From Guptibacillus hwajinpoensis (lineage in GTDB: Bacteria; Bacillota; Bacilli; Bacillales; Guptibacillaceae), in assembly GCF_029277305.1 (NCBI RefSeq), contig NZ_CP119526.1: DNA of 64,000 bases; one strand, given 5' to 3'. This document shows, in pieces, positions 8,191 through 17,162 of the stretch. Numbering within the stretch: the stretch's first letter is position 1; each line of letters opens with the position of its first letter. Below the pieces are notes generated by a model, which had not been told where the DNA came from, did no database searches, and saw nothing but the letters and a program-made list of their open reading frames with translations. Both the position numbers and the translations under genes were made by a program.

Positions 8191-9390
8191 TCACTTTATT
8201 TTTTTAATGAAGACTACTTTTAGGTAGTTACCTTCACGGAATTCTTTAATCGTTCTAAAATCCTCCGGTAGTGTAAACTCTTCAAGCAACTCATACTTTC
8301 CGTTCGTCTCTTTAAATGCCTGGTCAATAAATCCTTTAAATTTCTTCATGTCATAACCACTATAATTGGTTGAGGCAACAATAATCCCATCATCTTCTGT
8401 AATTGAAATAGCATCTTTAATAAGGTCCTTATAATCTTTTGCTGCGCTAAACGTATGTTTCTTAGAGCGAGCAAAGCTTGGTGGATCGAGAATCACCATA
8501 TCGAAGGAAAGATTCTTTTTCACAGCATACTTAAAGTATTTAAATACATCCATCACAAGAATGGTTTGTTCTTCATAATCAATTTCGTTCACGCTAAATT
8601 GCTCAATTGTTTTGTTCAGACTTCGATTCGCAAGGTCAACACTCGTCGTTTTGCTTGCTCCTCCCTTAACCGCAAAGACGGAAAAAGCTCCAGTGTAGGA
8701 AAAAGTATTCAAAACTGTTTTCCCACTAGCGTATTGATCACGAATTAGCTTACGAACGGGACGCTGATCAAGAAACACGCCAACCATTGCACCTTCATTT
8801 AAGTAAACAGCAAAGTCCACACCATTCTCTTTAACGATTAAAGGAAATTCACCGCGTTCGCCTGTTACAAAGTCATCATCTTCAACATACTGACCTTTTG
8901 CATCAAAACGCTTTTTCTCGTAAATACCTTTGAAGTCCACAAGGCGCTTTAACGCTTCGACGACAAAGTTTTTAAAAGAATAAACGCCTTCACTGTACCA
9001 ATTAATCAAATAATATCCGTCGAAATAATCAATGGTTAACCCACCAAGTCCGTCTCCTTCGCCATTTACAACTCGAAAGGCCGTCGTACTCGCATCTTCA
9101 AAGAAGGAATTACGGTAGTGAAGCGCTGTTTGAATCTTTCTTACAAAAAACTCCTGATTAATCGATTCGTTCTCTTGTTGAGTCAGCACCCAGCCATATC
9201 CCTTATTCTGTCTGCCATAATATCCTTTGCCGATAAAACGACCCTGCTCATCTTCAAGGTTAAGAATGGTTCCTTCTTCTGTTAGACGCTCGCTGTTTAC
9301 GATCGCTTCTTTGAAAATAAGGGGATATCCATTCTCAAATTTCTTTTTGTGCTTAGCATAAATCTGCACGCTTATTTCGTTTGTCATCAT
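8191..9390 (-). CDS. Class I SAM-dependent rRNA methyltransferase (RlmI/YwbD-like)
   Basis: A 399-residue protein. An N-terminal PUA-like segment (YPLIFKEAIVN ... GRFIGKGYYG) precedes an EEHEH middle domain and a Rossmann methyltransferase domain with VLNTFSYTGAFSVFAVKGGA (SAM-binding motif I) and LDPPSFARSKK (catalytic DPPSF). RlmI-type enzymes make 5-methylcytosine in 23S rRNA; this assignment is by motif, target base is inferred. Start may be 9390 or the next Met codon at 9387; aggatg lies just upstream. Confidence 0.85.
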   Translation of the reverse strand: MMTNEISVQIYAKHKKKFENGYPLIFKEAIVNSERLTEEGTILNLEDEQGRFIGKGYYGRQNKGYGWVLTQQENESINQEFFVRKIQTALHYRNSFFEDASTTAFRVVNGEGDGLGGLTIDYFDGYYLINWYSEGVYSFKNFVVEALKRLVDFKGIYEKKRFDAKGQYVEDDDFVTGERGEFPLIVKENGVDFAVYLNEGAMVGVFLDQRPVRKLIRDQYASGKTVLNTFSYTGAFSVFAVKGGASKTTSVDLANRSLNKTIEQFSVNEIDYEEQTILVMDVFKYFKYAVKKNLSFDMVILDPPSFARSKKHTFSAAKDYKDLIKDAISITEDDGIIVASTNYSGYDMKKFKGFIDQAFKETNGKYELLEEFTLPEDFRTIKEFREGNYLKVVFIKKIK

Positions 9391-9510
9391 GTCATCCTAT
9401 CTGTTCATGTTTTTATTATGGTTGCATTATATCATGTTCAACAGCGACTACATAAAGGCATAAATCGGTGTGTCCTGCAAAAACTAATGAGTAAAAGGTG
9501 GTGAGATCGC

Positions 9511-9636
9511 TTGAAAACAAAATCAGGTACAGATATTGAAGAAGTGAGGCGCCGAAATGCCAACTCTGGCTTAACTTACAACCAGGCTAAAGAGCAACTG
9601 GCTCGTCAAATGCAAAAGAACTCAGAAAGAACGTGA
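9511..9636 (+). CDS. Small gamma-type SASP-like spore protein (41 aa)
   Basis: A short frame with a TTG start preceded by aaaggtggtg. It encodes 41 residues, including SGTDIEEVRRRNANSG followed by LTYNQAKEQLARQMQ. The TDxxEVRxxNAxS signature resembles repeats of gamma-type small acid-soluble spore proteins, which are made in the forespore and serve as an amino-acid store. It has only one such unit, so it would be an abbreviated relative. The alternative is an unrelated small conserved protein. Confidence 0.45.
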   Translation: MKTKSGTDIEEVRRRNANSGLTYNQAKEQLARQMQKNSERT

Positions 9637-9713
9637 GATGAGACAGATGAAGCCCGTATCGTTTACAATAACCTGGTGCTTCATGATTCAAAAGTAGCAT
9701 CAGGAGGTTTGTG

Positions 9714-11045
9714 ATGAGCGACAAACAAACATCAAGCTATTTCCGTACCATTCTTATTCTTAGCGTAGCGGTGTGGCTTGTTGTCATGAATACAACAATG
9801 TTTAACGTAGCACTTCCAAACGTGCTAACCGAATTTAACCTTAGTCCAGCAGAAGGCGCATGGATTGTGTCAGGCTATTCGATTATCCTTGCAATCTTTA
9901 CAATTACGTATACCCGTCTGTCTGACTATCTTCCAATAAAAAGTCTGCTTATAACTGGCATCACGATCTTCGGGCTTGGTTCAGTGCTCGGGTTCTTTGC
10001 AGTAAGTTTTCCCTTACTACTTGCCGCAAGACTTCTACAAGCAACCGGAGCAGCCGCTATTCCAGGCTTATCGATGGTATTTGCAGGTCGCTTTATACCC
10101 CTTGAAAGACGGGGCAGAGCCATGGCGATGATTGCCTCTGCTTCCTCATTGGGCTTTGGACTTGGTCCAGTTGTCGGTGGGGTTGTTACAGAATACCTCG
10201 ACTGGAATTATCTTTTCACTGTGACTCTCTTTGTTGTCCTGTTAATCCCAATCCTGTTTCGCCGTCTCCCAGATGAGAGTGTTCGAAAAGGAAGCTTAGA
10301 TTTTCTAGGGGCTCTTTTAACAGGAGCTACTGTAACAAGTTTCCTAATCTATATCTCAACATTTAATTGGCTGTATTTAGCGCTTGGAATCATTGTAGGT
10401 GCTCTTCTCTGGCTAAGAATTACTAGAACTAACGCCCCTTTTATTCAGCCTAGCCTATTTAAAAACAAAGAATATCGACTGTTGCTATATATGAGTTACC
10501 TTGGCTTCACAACTCATTTCGCTATCTTGTTGCTGATGCCGCTTATGCTTCAAAATGTCTACGAAAAGGGTCCTTCTGTCGTTGGGTACATTATCTTCCC
10601 TGGTGCCATGCTTTCAGCCGTTGCCGCGATCTATGTAGGAAGACTTCTTGATCGGTATGGCAATATGAAGGTCATTTACCTTGCACATGGGCTACTTCTC
10701 TTTTCAACGGTGGTCTTTTATTTCTTATCACCACTAAATGAGTACATGATTATGATCGGGTACATGTTCACAAGCTTTGGCTTCTCAAGTCTTTCTTCTA
10801 GTACGACAAATGAAGTATCGCGAATCCTTCCTTCTGAACAAATCGGAACAGGAATTGGTATGAAACAGCTCATCCAATTCGTTGGAAGTGCTTCTGGATC
10901 AGTAGCTGGAGGTATTCTACTTGAACTGAACGGATTAACCTATAGTACGGAATCTTTTCAAGTTACCTACTTGTTCTTATTCATCCTGATGGGGCTCTCT
11001 TTAGCCATCATGTTCCTCTATGCTAAGGTTAGTAAAAAAGAATAG
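9714..11045 (+). CDS. MFS drug/metabolite exporter
   Basis: A 443-residue integral membrane protein with about 12-14 hydrophobic segments. N-terminal ILSVAVWLVVMNTTMFNVALPNVLTEF followed by WIVSGYSI is the DHA2/DHA1-type drug:H+ antiporter opening; GRFIPLERRGRAMAM is motif A-like and GLGPVVGGVVTEYLDW is the antiporter motif C. ATG 9714 is preferred over GTG 9711 for spacing from aggagg. Substrate unknown. It is a single-gene unit closed by the hairpin at 11057. Confidence 0.85.
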   Translation: MSDKQTSSYFRTILILSVAVWLVVMNTTMFNVALPNVLTEFNLSPAEGAWIVSGYSIILAIFTITYTRLSDYLPIKSLLITGITIFGLGSVLGFFAVSFPLLLAARLLQATGAAAIPGLSMVFAGRFIPLERRGRAMAMIASASSLGFGLGPVVGGVVTEYLDWNYLFTVTLFVVLLIPILFRRLPDESVRKGSLDFLGALLTGATVTSFLIYISTFNWLYLALGIIVGALLWLRITRTNAPFIQPSLFKNKEYRLLLYMSYLGFTTHFAILLLMPLMLQNVYEKGPSVVGYIIFPGAMLSAVAAIYVGRLLDRYGNMKVIYLAHGLLLFSTVVFYFLSPLNEYMIMIGYMFTSFGFSSLSSSTTNEVSRILPSEQIGTGIGMKQLIQFVGSASGSVAGGILLELNGLTYSTESFQVTYLFLFILMGLSLAIMFLYAKVSKKE

Positions 11046-11056
11046 CAAACATACCA

Positions 11057-11087
11057 AAACCTCCCGGCTCATCGAGCCGGGAGGTTT
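11057..11087. terminator. Hairpin between convergent genes
   Basis: A 14-bp perfect stem (aaacctcccggctc / gagccgggaggttt) with a three-base loop. The U-tract is weak on both sides, so termination efficiency is uncertain. Confidence 0.6.
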
Positions 11088-11124
11088 GCTATGACACCAT
11101 TCGACATAAAGCGGGTGGTGCCTG

Positions 11125-12684
11125 TCACTCGCTAATTTCCAATAAACCCCTTGCCTTATCAGTTTTTGCATAACCTTTTGAGAGTTTCTTTAACAATTCA
11201 TCTTTCTCAAGCTGTTTAATTACTTTAACCACATGCTTTTCTTCCCAATCTTCAAGCATCCCAAAAGCATTGTTCTCATGTAAACCTTGTGCTCTTATTG
11301 CATTTGTAGCCTGTCCGGTCAACACTTTTGTTACCACATGAAGTGGATCATTTTCATTCGAAGCGACGAATGAGATTAAAGACTTCACTTGACCATAATT
11401 CACGGGCTTCTGCTTAATTTCTACATATACGTCCTCATCAGCATAATCATTCTGTTGCAAAGTTCTTAATGTCTCAAGGTAACGTCTAACGTGCGTGATT
11501 TCGGCTTCATTAAGCTCCGGTAACCTTTTCCGAGGCTTAAATGGCTCGATTGTATCTGTAGATACATTTGATAACCAGATTAAGGGTGATTCTACTCTTT
11601 TTTCAGGTAACACGACATGCCGAATTTGGTTATAGGTCGTTACAAGCTGTGGCTGTTCAATTGAATCAAGTTCTGCGTCAGTTAAATACCCTTCAAGTTT
11701 GAGTGCTTCTCCAAATAGTGAGTCATAAGGTTCTAATTGATGAATTAAGCTAGCTAAATCTTCAATCTTCTCGATTAAACGAGGCGTCTTCTCTATCATT
11801 TCATTAAATTGGCGCTCGATCGTAACAATTCTTTTGCGCGCTCGATCCATATTCACTTCTTCGTTAAGATAGACCTTCTTTTCATCTACTTGATAATAAA
11901 TCGAATATGCACACTCTTCACAATGATACTCGATCTGACTTTCTGAAGAATGAAAGATCATTTCCTTTTCATGATGACACGCAAAGTTACCCCAAAGCCA
12001 CTCGGATGGAATGTCACGATAGGATCTCAACACAACTCCCACTCGATGACGCCAGTAGGAAAGGTCTTCTGGTGTATTTAAGAGAGAAATAAGTGGAGAT
12101 CGATTCATTCTCTCTACCGCTTCAATTACCTCTCTCTTTTTCCTAGCTAATTGAATAAAAGGATGACGTTGAAACGCCTCAATGATCTCACTTTCCCATT
12201 CATCACGGGATTTTTGTGCAAGTTCTGCACAGAATAAGTAATCCTGAATCACCTGATCAAGATGGTGATCTAACTTCTCGCTAGAAAGTTGTAGATAATG
12301 CTCCGGATAAATAAGTGTCTGGTGAATCGGTAAACCGTGCATGGATGAAAAGGAATTCCATAGTAGTAGTTCAGGCTTAATCAATTGTGGATATAATTCA
12401 TCTTCCCGATCCAAAGGAATTGGTAGAACCGCTTCGCTATCTTGATCTAAGAACGTCTGCAACTTAGTTATGTTCTCTGAAGACAGAGCAGCCACTTTCC
12501 GCTTTATTTGCTCATGAACGCGGTGAATGATTCCTTTCTGCACTTTTTGTCCTAAAGTTCTTATTCGTTTATTTTTCTTACCCATTGGTACAAATGCCAA
12601 CAAAGGGTATGCTTCAAAATGATAAACATGATGTTCTACGCTCATAATGCAAAACCCGCTTTCTGAATTCCGATTCGTTACCAT
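11125..12684 (-). CDS. RQC-minor-1-like DNA-binding protein
   Basis: A 519-residue soluble protein without catalytic motifs. A cysteine/histidine cluster (CHHEKEMIFHS ... YHCEECAY, about residues 237-262) looks like a zinc ribbon. The last about 90 residues (VKSLISFVASNENDPLHVV then FGMLEDWEEKHVVKVIKQL) read as a winged-helix RQC domain as found after RecQ helicase cores. Stand-alone proteins of this type are known in Bacilli as 'RQC-minor-1'; their function is not established. The helicase part is absent. The start is uncertain: ATG 12684 and ATG 12642 both lack a good ribosome site. Confidence 0.65.
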   Translation of the reverse strand: MVTNRNSESGFCIMSVEHHVYHFEAYPLLAFVPMGKKNKRIRTLGQKVQKGIIHRVHEQIKRKVAALSSENITKLQTFLDQDSEAVLPIPLDREDELYPQLIKPELLLWNSFSSMHGLPIHQTLIYPEHYLQLSSEKLDHHLDQVIQDYLFCAELAQKSRDEWESEIIEAFQRHPFIQLARKKREVIEAVERMNRSPLISLLNTPEDLSYWRHRVGVVLRSYRDIPSEWLWGNFACHHEKEMIFHSSESQIEYHCEECAYSIYYQVDEKKVYLNEEVNMDRARKRIVTIERQFNEMIEKTPRLIEKIEDLASLIHQLEPYDSLFGEALKLEGYLTDAELDSIEQPQLVTTYNQIRHVVLPEKRVESPLIWLSNVSTDTIEPFKPRKRLPELNEAEITHVRRYLETLRTLQQNDYADEDVYVEIKQKPVNYGQVKSLISFVASNENDPLHVVTKVLTGQATNAIRAQGLHENNAFGMLEDWEEKHVVKVIKQLEKDELLKKLSKGYAKTDKARGLLEISE

Positions 12685-12809
12685 TCAGTATAAAGCGACC
12701 CTCTGAAGTGGAACAACTGATATACTCTCTATAAAGCACATTGAGATATGGTCTAGATGAATGCTCGCAAGGGTATAGAAAAGAAAATAGAATTAGAGGA
12801 GCGCACAAC

Positions 12810-14264
12810 ATGAAAAAGAGGCAATGGTTTAAGAAGAAGCGTTGGATTGTACTAAGTGTCTTACTTATTATTTATGTAGGGGTGATGACCTATCATCGAT
12901 TTAAACCGTTGCCAGAAGGTGTATCTTATGCAGGAGATGTACATAATCTGAACAATAATGACATTGAATTTCTTTATGACTTAACATACGACAAGGATGG
13001 AAAAGAAGTCTATGATCATAGTATTTTCGATGAGATCAATCAAACAATCAAGGATGCAGATGATTTCTTAATTCTAGATCTTTTTTTATTTAACGGCTAC
13101 ACAGATGATAAACGGGATTATCCTAAAATTAGTGAGAACTTATCCAAAACAGTTGTAAATAAGATGAAGGATAACCCAGACCTTGAAGTCGTCCTAATTA
13201 CTGATGAGGTAAATACAACGTATGGATCCCATCAAGCGAAACAAATTCAGCAAATTAAAGAAATGGGAGCAGAAGTCATTTTCACAGATTTAAACCGGCT
13301 CCGTGATCCGAATTTGTTCTATTCAGGACTGTGGCGTATGACACTTTCATGGTTTGGTCAAGACGGATTTGGTTGGCTTCCTAACCCTATGGCTCCTTCC
13401 GCACCGAAAGTTACGATGAGGTCGTATTTAGAACTTCTAAATGTGAAAGCTAACCATCGAAAAACGGTTGTAACGGAAGATGCAGGTATTATTATGTCAG
13501 CCAACCCACACGACGCAAGTGGATTTCACTCGAACATTGCTTTTAAGGTAAAAGGAACAATCCTAAATGATCTCATTCGATCCGAAAAAGCAGTTGCATC
13601 TTATTCTGGTGGTGATTTATCTCATTTTCCAGACAAAACCATTACTGAAAAAGAATCAGATAAGAACCCCACCATACAGGCCCAAATCGTAACGGAAAGT
13701 AAAATTCAAGATAGCGTTGTAACAGCAATTGATGATGCTCAAAAAGGACAACTGGTCTATATTGGCATGTTCTACCTTGCCGATCGAGACATTGTTGATG
13801 CCCTGGTCGATGCAGCTGAACGAGAGGTCGACGTGCGTCTAGTTCTGGATCCGAACCAAAATGCATTTGGACAGCAAAAGATCGGCTTACCGAACCTACC
13901 CGTTACAGCGGAGCTCCATAAACAAGACAAAGAAAACCTTTCCATTCGCTGGTACGACACGAATAAAGAGCAATTCCACACGAAGCTCCTCTATATTAAA
14001 GGAGAGAATAATAGCACTATTATCGGTGGGTCAGGCAACTATACCTCAAGAAACATGGATGATTACAACATGGAAACGAATATTCATTTGAAAGCACCGA
14101 ATGAAAGTGAAGTTGTTCAAAATGTTGATGACTACTTTGAGCGGGTTTGGACTAATGAGGATGGAGTATATACAGTAAGCTATGAAGAGTATCAGGATAC
14201 GCTCCCCGCCTTTAAGTACGTTATGTATATTCTACAAAAAATCTTTCAGGTTACAACATACTAG
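12810..14264 (+). CDS. Membrane-anchored phospholipase D / cardiolipin synthase-like protein
   Basis: A 484-residue protein. ATG 12810 is chosen because agagga lies 9 bases upstream. A basic N-terminus and one membrane segment (WIVLSVLLIIYVGVM) anchor it. Two HKD-like motifs of the PLD superfamily are visible: NHRKTVVTEDAGI near residue 215 and FHTKLLYIKGENN followed by IIGGSGNYTSRN near residue 400. Family members transfer phosphatidyl groups or hydrolyse phosphodiesters. The length equals that of Bacillus cardiolipin synthases but it has only one TM segment, so it may be a PLD hydrolase. Function is inferred. Confidence 0.75.
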   Translation: MKKRQWFKKKRWIVLSVLLIIYVGVMTYHRFKPLPEGVSYAGDVHNLNNNDIEFLYDLTYDKDGKEVYDHSIFDEINQTIKDADDFLILDLFLFNGYTDDKRDYPKISENLSKTVVNKMKDNPDLEVVLITDEVNTTYGSHQAKQIQQIKEMGAEVIFTDLNRLRDPNLFYSGLWRMTLSWFGQDGFGWLPNPMAPSAPKVTMRSYLELLNVKANHRKTVVTEDAGIIMSANPHDASGFHSNIAFKVKGTILNDLIRSEKAVASYSGGDLSHFPDKTITEKESDKNPTIQAQIVTESKIQDSVVTAIDDAQKGQLVYIGMFYLADRDIVDALVDAAEREVDVRLVLDPNQNAFGQQKIGLPNLPVTAELHKQDKENLSIRWYDTNKEQFHTKLLYIKGENNSTIIGGSGNYTSRNMDDYNMETNIHLKAPNESEVVQNVDDYFERVWTNEDGVYTVSYEEYQDTLPAFKYVMYILQKIFQVTTY

Positions 14265-14272
14265 CAACAAGG

Positions 14273-14299
14273 AAATCCCCGAGAATGTCTCGGGGATTT
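14273..14299. terminator. Intrinsic terminator
   Basis: A 12-bp perfect stem (aaatccccgaga / tctcggggattt) with loop atg, 9 bases after the PLD-like gene. It may also end the tiny minus-strand gene at 14308-14397. Confidence 0.8.
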
Positions 14300-14307
14300 A
14301 TTCTGCA

Positions 14308-14397
14308 TTATCTTGTTTTTTGTTTATTTCGCAATTTCTTCACTATCGGATAGATGATCGGACCATATTTAATAGCACGTTTAATTAATTTTTTCAT
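14308..14397 (-). CDS. Cationic micro-protein (29 aa)
   Basis: A 29-residue frame beginning MKKLIKRAIKYGPIIYPIVK and ending KKLRNKQKTR. It has ten Lys/Arg (plus aromatic and branched residues) and no acidic residue. A very strong ribosome site (aggaggagg at 14408-14416, complement) lies about 10 bases upstream and the terminator at 14273 follows. Hence I regard it as translated. It resembles short basic proteins often left unnamed in Bacillus. It could be nucleic-acid or membrane associated; function unknown. Confidence 0.55.
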   Translation of the reverse strand: MKKLIKRAIKYGPIIYPIVKKLRNKQKTR

Positions 14398-14528
14398 AAA
14401 AGGATAACCTCCTCCTGATAGTAAGGGTATTCCCGATATTCCACATAATAAACGAATAGAAAACAGGAAATGTATGATTCTGGAGAGAAGTACAAGTTAA
14501 TCTACTTTTTAGGAGGTTCTTCTCTTAC

Positions 14529-14897
14529 ATGATTAATAGAGTGAGTCAGATTGGCATTCCAGTTCAAAAAATGGAACGTGCTGTTCAGTTTTACAAAGAA
14601 TTTCTAGAGCTCCAACTTCTATTTGAAACAAACACAATGGCCTTTTTCAACTGTGATGGCCTACGGCTTCTCCTTTCAGTTTCAGAGAACGAGACGTTTG
14701 CCAACAAAAGCTCCATCGTTTACTTTGAGGTAGATGAAATCAAAACCACTTACACTAGACTACAAAAGAATGGGGTGCAATTTTTAAGTAAGCCCCATGT
14801 CGTCGCAAAAATGGATGATACGGAAACGTGGATGGCCTTTTTTCAAGATAGTGAGCAGAATACTCACGCGATCATAAGTGAAGTTGCATTTAAATAA
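14529..14897 (+). CDS. VOC-family (glyoxalase-fold) protein
   Basis: A 122-residue protein with the two beta-alpha-beta-beta-beta modules of the vicinal oxygen chelate fold: IGIPVQKMERAVQFYKEFLEL and, after the second half, AKMDDTETWMAFFQDSEQN. aggagg lies about 11 bases before the ATG. Members include glyoxalase I and antibiotic-binding proteins; the substrate here is unknown. Its stop codon overlaps the first bases of a repeat element. Confidence 0.7.
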   Translation: MINRVSQIGIPVQKMERAVQFYKEFLELQLLFETNTMAFFNCDGLRLLLSVSENETFANKSSIVYFEVDEIKTTYTRLQKNGVQFLSKPHVVAKMDDTETWMAFFQDSEQNTHAIISEVAFK

Positions 14898-15011
14898 GGC
14901 TCTTTTCGTAAACATTGTTGCTATAGGAGTGGGTTAATTCCCGCTTCAATCACTAAGTGTGATTTTTCAATATTTGTATCAAAAGCAACAATCTTTTAGA
15001 AAAGAGCCTTA
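14896..15011. repeat. Dispersed palindromic element, 'empty' form
   Basis: Terminal inverted repeats aaggctctttt / aaaagagcctt bound a 116-base element. Inside is the left-arm text ttgctata..gagtgggttaatt, one copy of ccgcttcaat, then the right arm (caaaagcaacaatcttttag). It lacks the GC-rich core found in copies at 33.9, 38.8, 46.9, 51.4 and 60.6 kb. It starts inside the stop codon of the VOC gene. Confidence 0.75.
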
Positions 15012-15018
15012 AATAAAG

Positions 15019-15050
15019 AAAGGATGCCAGTCATCTCAGGCATCCTTTCT
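15019..15050 (-). terminator. Intrinsic terminator
   Basis: An 11-bp stem (gaaaggatgcc / ggcatcctttc) followed on the minus strand by a T-rich run; 19 bases after the HTH gene stop. Confidence 0.75.
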
Positions 15051-15068
15051 TACTGTGCAATGAGAACC

Positions 15069-15299
15069 TTAATCCTCGTCCTTCACATCAGGATCTTCAG
15101 GTAGAGGCTCATTTGCTTCTTCTTCCATTCTCTTCTTCATCTTTTCAAGCTGTTCAAAATGCGTATTGAACTGCTCTTTATAAAGTAAATACTGCTCGCC
15201 ATCGAATAGCGTACGAACTCGCTTTTCGCGTATTAACGTTTCGATATAGGATTCTGGTAGAGAAAGGTACTCCGCCGTCTCTTTAACCGTGAGGTACAT
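15069..15299 (-). CDS. Small excisionase/MerR-type helix-turn-helix protein
   Basis: A 76-residue protein starting MYLTVKETAEYLSLPESYIETL, the helix-turn-helix of the excisionase-family (HTH_17) DNA-binding domain, with a short IREKRVRTLFDGEQYLL wing. The last 30 residues are highly charged and helical (EQLEKMKKRMEEEANEPLPED). No phage or integrase gene is nearby, so it is probably a host regulator. Target unknown. Confidence 0.65.
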   Translation of the reverse strand: MYLTVKETAEYLSLPESYIETLIREKRVRTLFDGEQYLLYKEQFNTHFEQLEKMKKRMEEEANEPLPEDPDVKDED

Positions 15300-15436
15300 A
15301 GGTATGCCTCCAATTGGGTTGATTACGTCTTAAGTCTTATAGTGAATTACTACTCAAGCTAATGTTATCATTCATTTTTTTCGTATAAGATTACTATAGC
15401 ATAAAGGATGACACTGAATAAGTGGAGGGATACAAG

Positions 15437-16291
15437 ATGAAAAGTGGTTTTTATGTAATCGTTTCAATACTTGCAGTTGGTGCTGTTCTATTAATTTTGT
15501 ACGAGAATACATCACTATTCGCAGGTGGAAGCGCGGAAAACAGCATTCCAACATCAGAACGGATCGATCAAATCAGCATCATTACTCACAGTAGTCATAT
15601 GACAATTATTCCAGAAAGTCGCAATGACGTTAAAGCCACGTTAAATGGAAAAGGGGAGCTAGCTGTGAGGAAAAAAGGCGATACGATCGAAGTGGAAGTT
15701 AAACGCAAATGGTATGAATTCTTTAATTTTCAAGAAGAATCAGATGTTAGCGTCTATTTTCCTAAAGATTTTAATAAGGACCTCAAGCTTGAGGTTGGTT
15801 CTGGAAAGGTTGAATTAATGGATGACTCTTCACCTCTCGTACTAAACGAAGTAGATCTTGATATGAGCTCGGGTAAAGTCGAACTCTCTAACGTCAAAAC
15901 AAAACGCTTCAAGCATGATGGCTCTTCAGGAAAGCTTATAGTCGATCATCTCACAACGGAGGAAGGCGAATTTGATATTAGTTCAGGTGATGTTATTCTA
16001 ACCGGGTATATCGGTCCTATCATCGGAGAAATGTCTTCAGGTGAAATGAATGTCCAAATGGATAAGCTGATCGGCGATGTATCATTCGACCTAAGTTCAG
16101 GTACCGTTGCTTTAGACCTTCCAGATGAAGCTGATTTCACGCTGCAAACAGAAGCTAGTAGCGGAGATATTTCAACCGACTTCACCCTTAAGAATCAAAC
16201 CGTTAGCAACAATGGCATCACAGGCGTTCACGGCTCTGGTAAATACAGCGTAACTATTTCGCTCTCTAGTGGTGACGCAAGAATCTATTAA
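15437..16291 (+). CDS. Membrane-anchored DUF4097 beta-solenoid-like protein
   Basis: A 284-residue protein. ATG 15437 is preferred because ggaggga lies upstream; the longer GTG start at 15422 would overlap that site. One N-terminal membrane segment (GFYVIVSILAVGAVLLILYE) is followed by repeating strands with the phrase SSGK/SSGD/SSGE recurring about every 20 residues, typical of DUF4097/DUF4098 repeat proteins. The domain is probably outside the membrane. Such proteins are often linked with LiaI/LiaG-type envelope stress genes in Firmicutes, but no such partner is adjacent here. Function unknown. Confidence 0.7.
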   Translation: MKSGFYVIVSILAVGAVLLILYENTSLFAGGSAENSIPTSERIDQISIITHSSHMTIIPESRNDVKATLNGKGELAVRKKGDTIEVEVKRKWYEFFNFQEESDVSVYFPKDFNKDLKLEVGSGKVELMDDSSPLVLNEVDLDMSSGKVELSNVKTKRFKHDGSSGKLIVDHLTTEEGEFDISSGDVILTGYIGPIIGEMSSGEMNVQMDKLIGDVSFDLSSGTVALDLPDEADFTLQTEASSGDISTDFTLKNQTVSNNGITGVHGSGKYSVTISLSSGDARIY

Positions 16292-16368
16292 TAGGTTTGC
16301 AACGATTTAGTTTCATTACTAACCGAACAAATTATTCCCGGGGTAATAACACCTTTTCATAAAGGAAA

Positions 16369-16398
16369 AAAGCTCTCCTAACTATCAAGGGGAGCTTT
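16369..16398 (-). terminator. Intrinsic terminator of the nag operon
   Basis: Stem aaagctctcct / aggggagcttt with one mismatch, followed on the minus strand by a T-run; 6 bases after the UPF0309 stop. Confidence 0.7.
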
Positions 16399-16403
16399 CA
16401 CAT

Positions 16404-17147
16404 TTAACTAATGGTTTCTAATAATGGAATACGCTCTTTATAGCGCTGAATGAGTGCCTGATTTGATTCATCAGACCCATCTACATTTCCACTTTTAAAA
16501 ATTGGTGGTTCAATTCCTCGATGAATTAACTTATTAATCGCTTCAACAACAATAGCATTCATCATCGTTAAACCAAGAATACTTGAGATGGAGCCGAAAG
16601 AGATATTATTCGCTTCATCATGCATTACTGCATCCCCTTGTTTAACATGATTATCAAGAACAAGATCGACCACCTCATACAAATAGGAGCCCCGTTCATG
16701 ACGAGATGGCTGTCCTACTGATGCCTGCCTCGACGTTAAACCGATTACAAAAGCTCCCGTTTCCTTACTGATACGAGCTACATCAATCGGCACTGGATTA
16801 CGACCTGAAGTCGAGATTACAATAACGATATCGCCTTTTCTTATATCTTGTTCAGTCATGAAAGATTCAGCGTATCCATTCTTCCGTTCATATAAAGTAG
16901 ACCGTGTTCCACCTTTATGAAGCATTAAATCTTCAACGAGAATGGGATGGATCGGTACAAGTCCACCTGCTCGATAAAAGACTTCTTCAGACATCATGTG
17001 CGAATGACCACATCCAAAGACATGGATAATGCTCCCTTTTTCTATACTGTCGGCGATCTCTTCCGCTGCGTGGTTTATAGCGTTCTCTTCTGCTTTTTCT
17101 ATGACTTCAAGAGCATCCGTTACGTTCGATAAGTATTCATTAATCAA
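16404..17147 (-). CDS. SIS-domain phosphosugar-binding protein (UPF0309 family)
   Basis: A 247-residue protein with a single SIS domain: IIHVFGCGHSHMMSEE and IVIVISTSGRNPVPIDVA are the phosphosugar-binding loops. The length and the DVISTSGR pattern fit UPF0309. TTG at 17147 is the start (ggaggtg 7 bases upstream). It is the last gene of the nagA-nagB-nagR-UPF0309 run, so it likely handles a phosphorylated amino sugar, for example as an isomerase, etherase or binding regulator. The reaction is not known from sequence. Confidence 0.75.
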   Translation of the reverse strand: MINEYLSNVTDALEVIEKAEENAINHAAEEIADSIEKGSIIHVFGCGHSHMMSEEVFYRAGGLVPIHPILVEDLMLHKGGTRSTLYERKNGYAESFMTEQDIRKGDIVIVISTSGRNPVPIDVARISKETGAFVIGLTSRQASVGQPSRHERGSYLYEVVDLVLDNHVKQGDAVMHDEANNISFGSISSILGLTMMNAIVVEAINKLIHRGIEPPIFKSGNVDGSDESNQALIQRYKERIPLLETIS

Positions 17148-17162
17148 ATACCCACCTCCAAA

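Noticed and set aside
12741..12809. Longer N-terminus for the PLD-like protein
   Set aside because: The extra 23 residues contain the ribosome site of ATG 12810 and lack similarity to a signal or domain.
16332..16349. Noc-binding site at ttattcccggggtaataa
   Set aside because: Only the central cccggg agrees with the NBS consensus; the flanks and symmetry do not.
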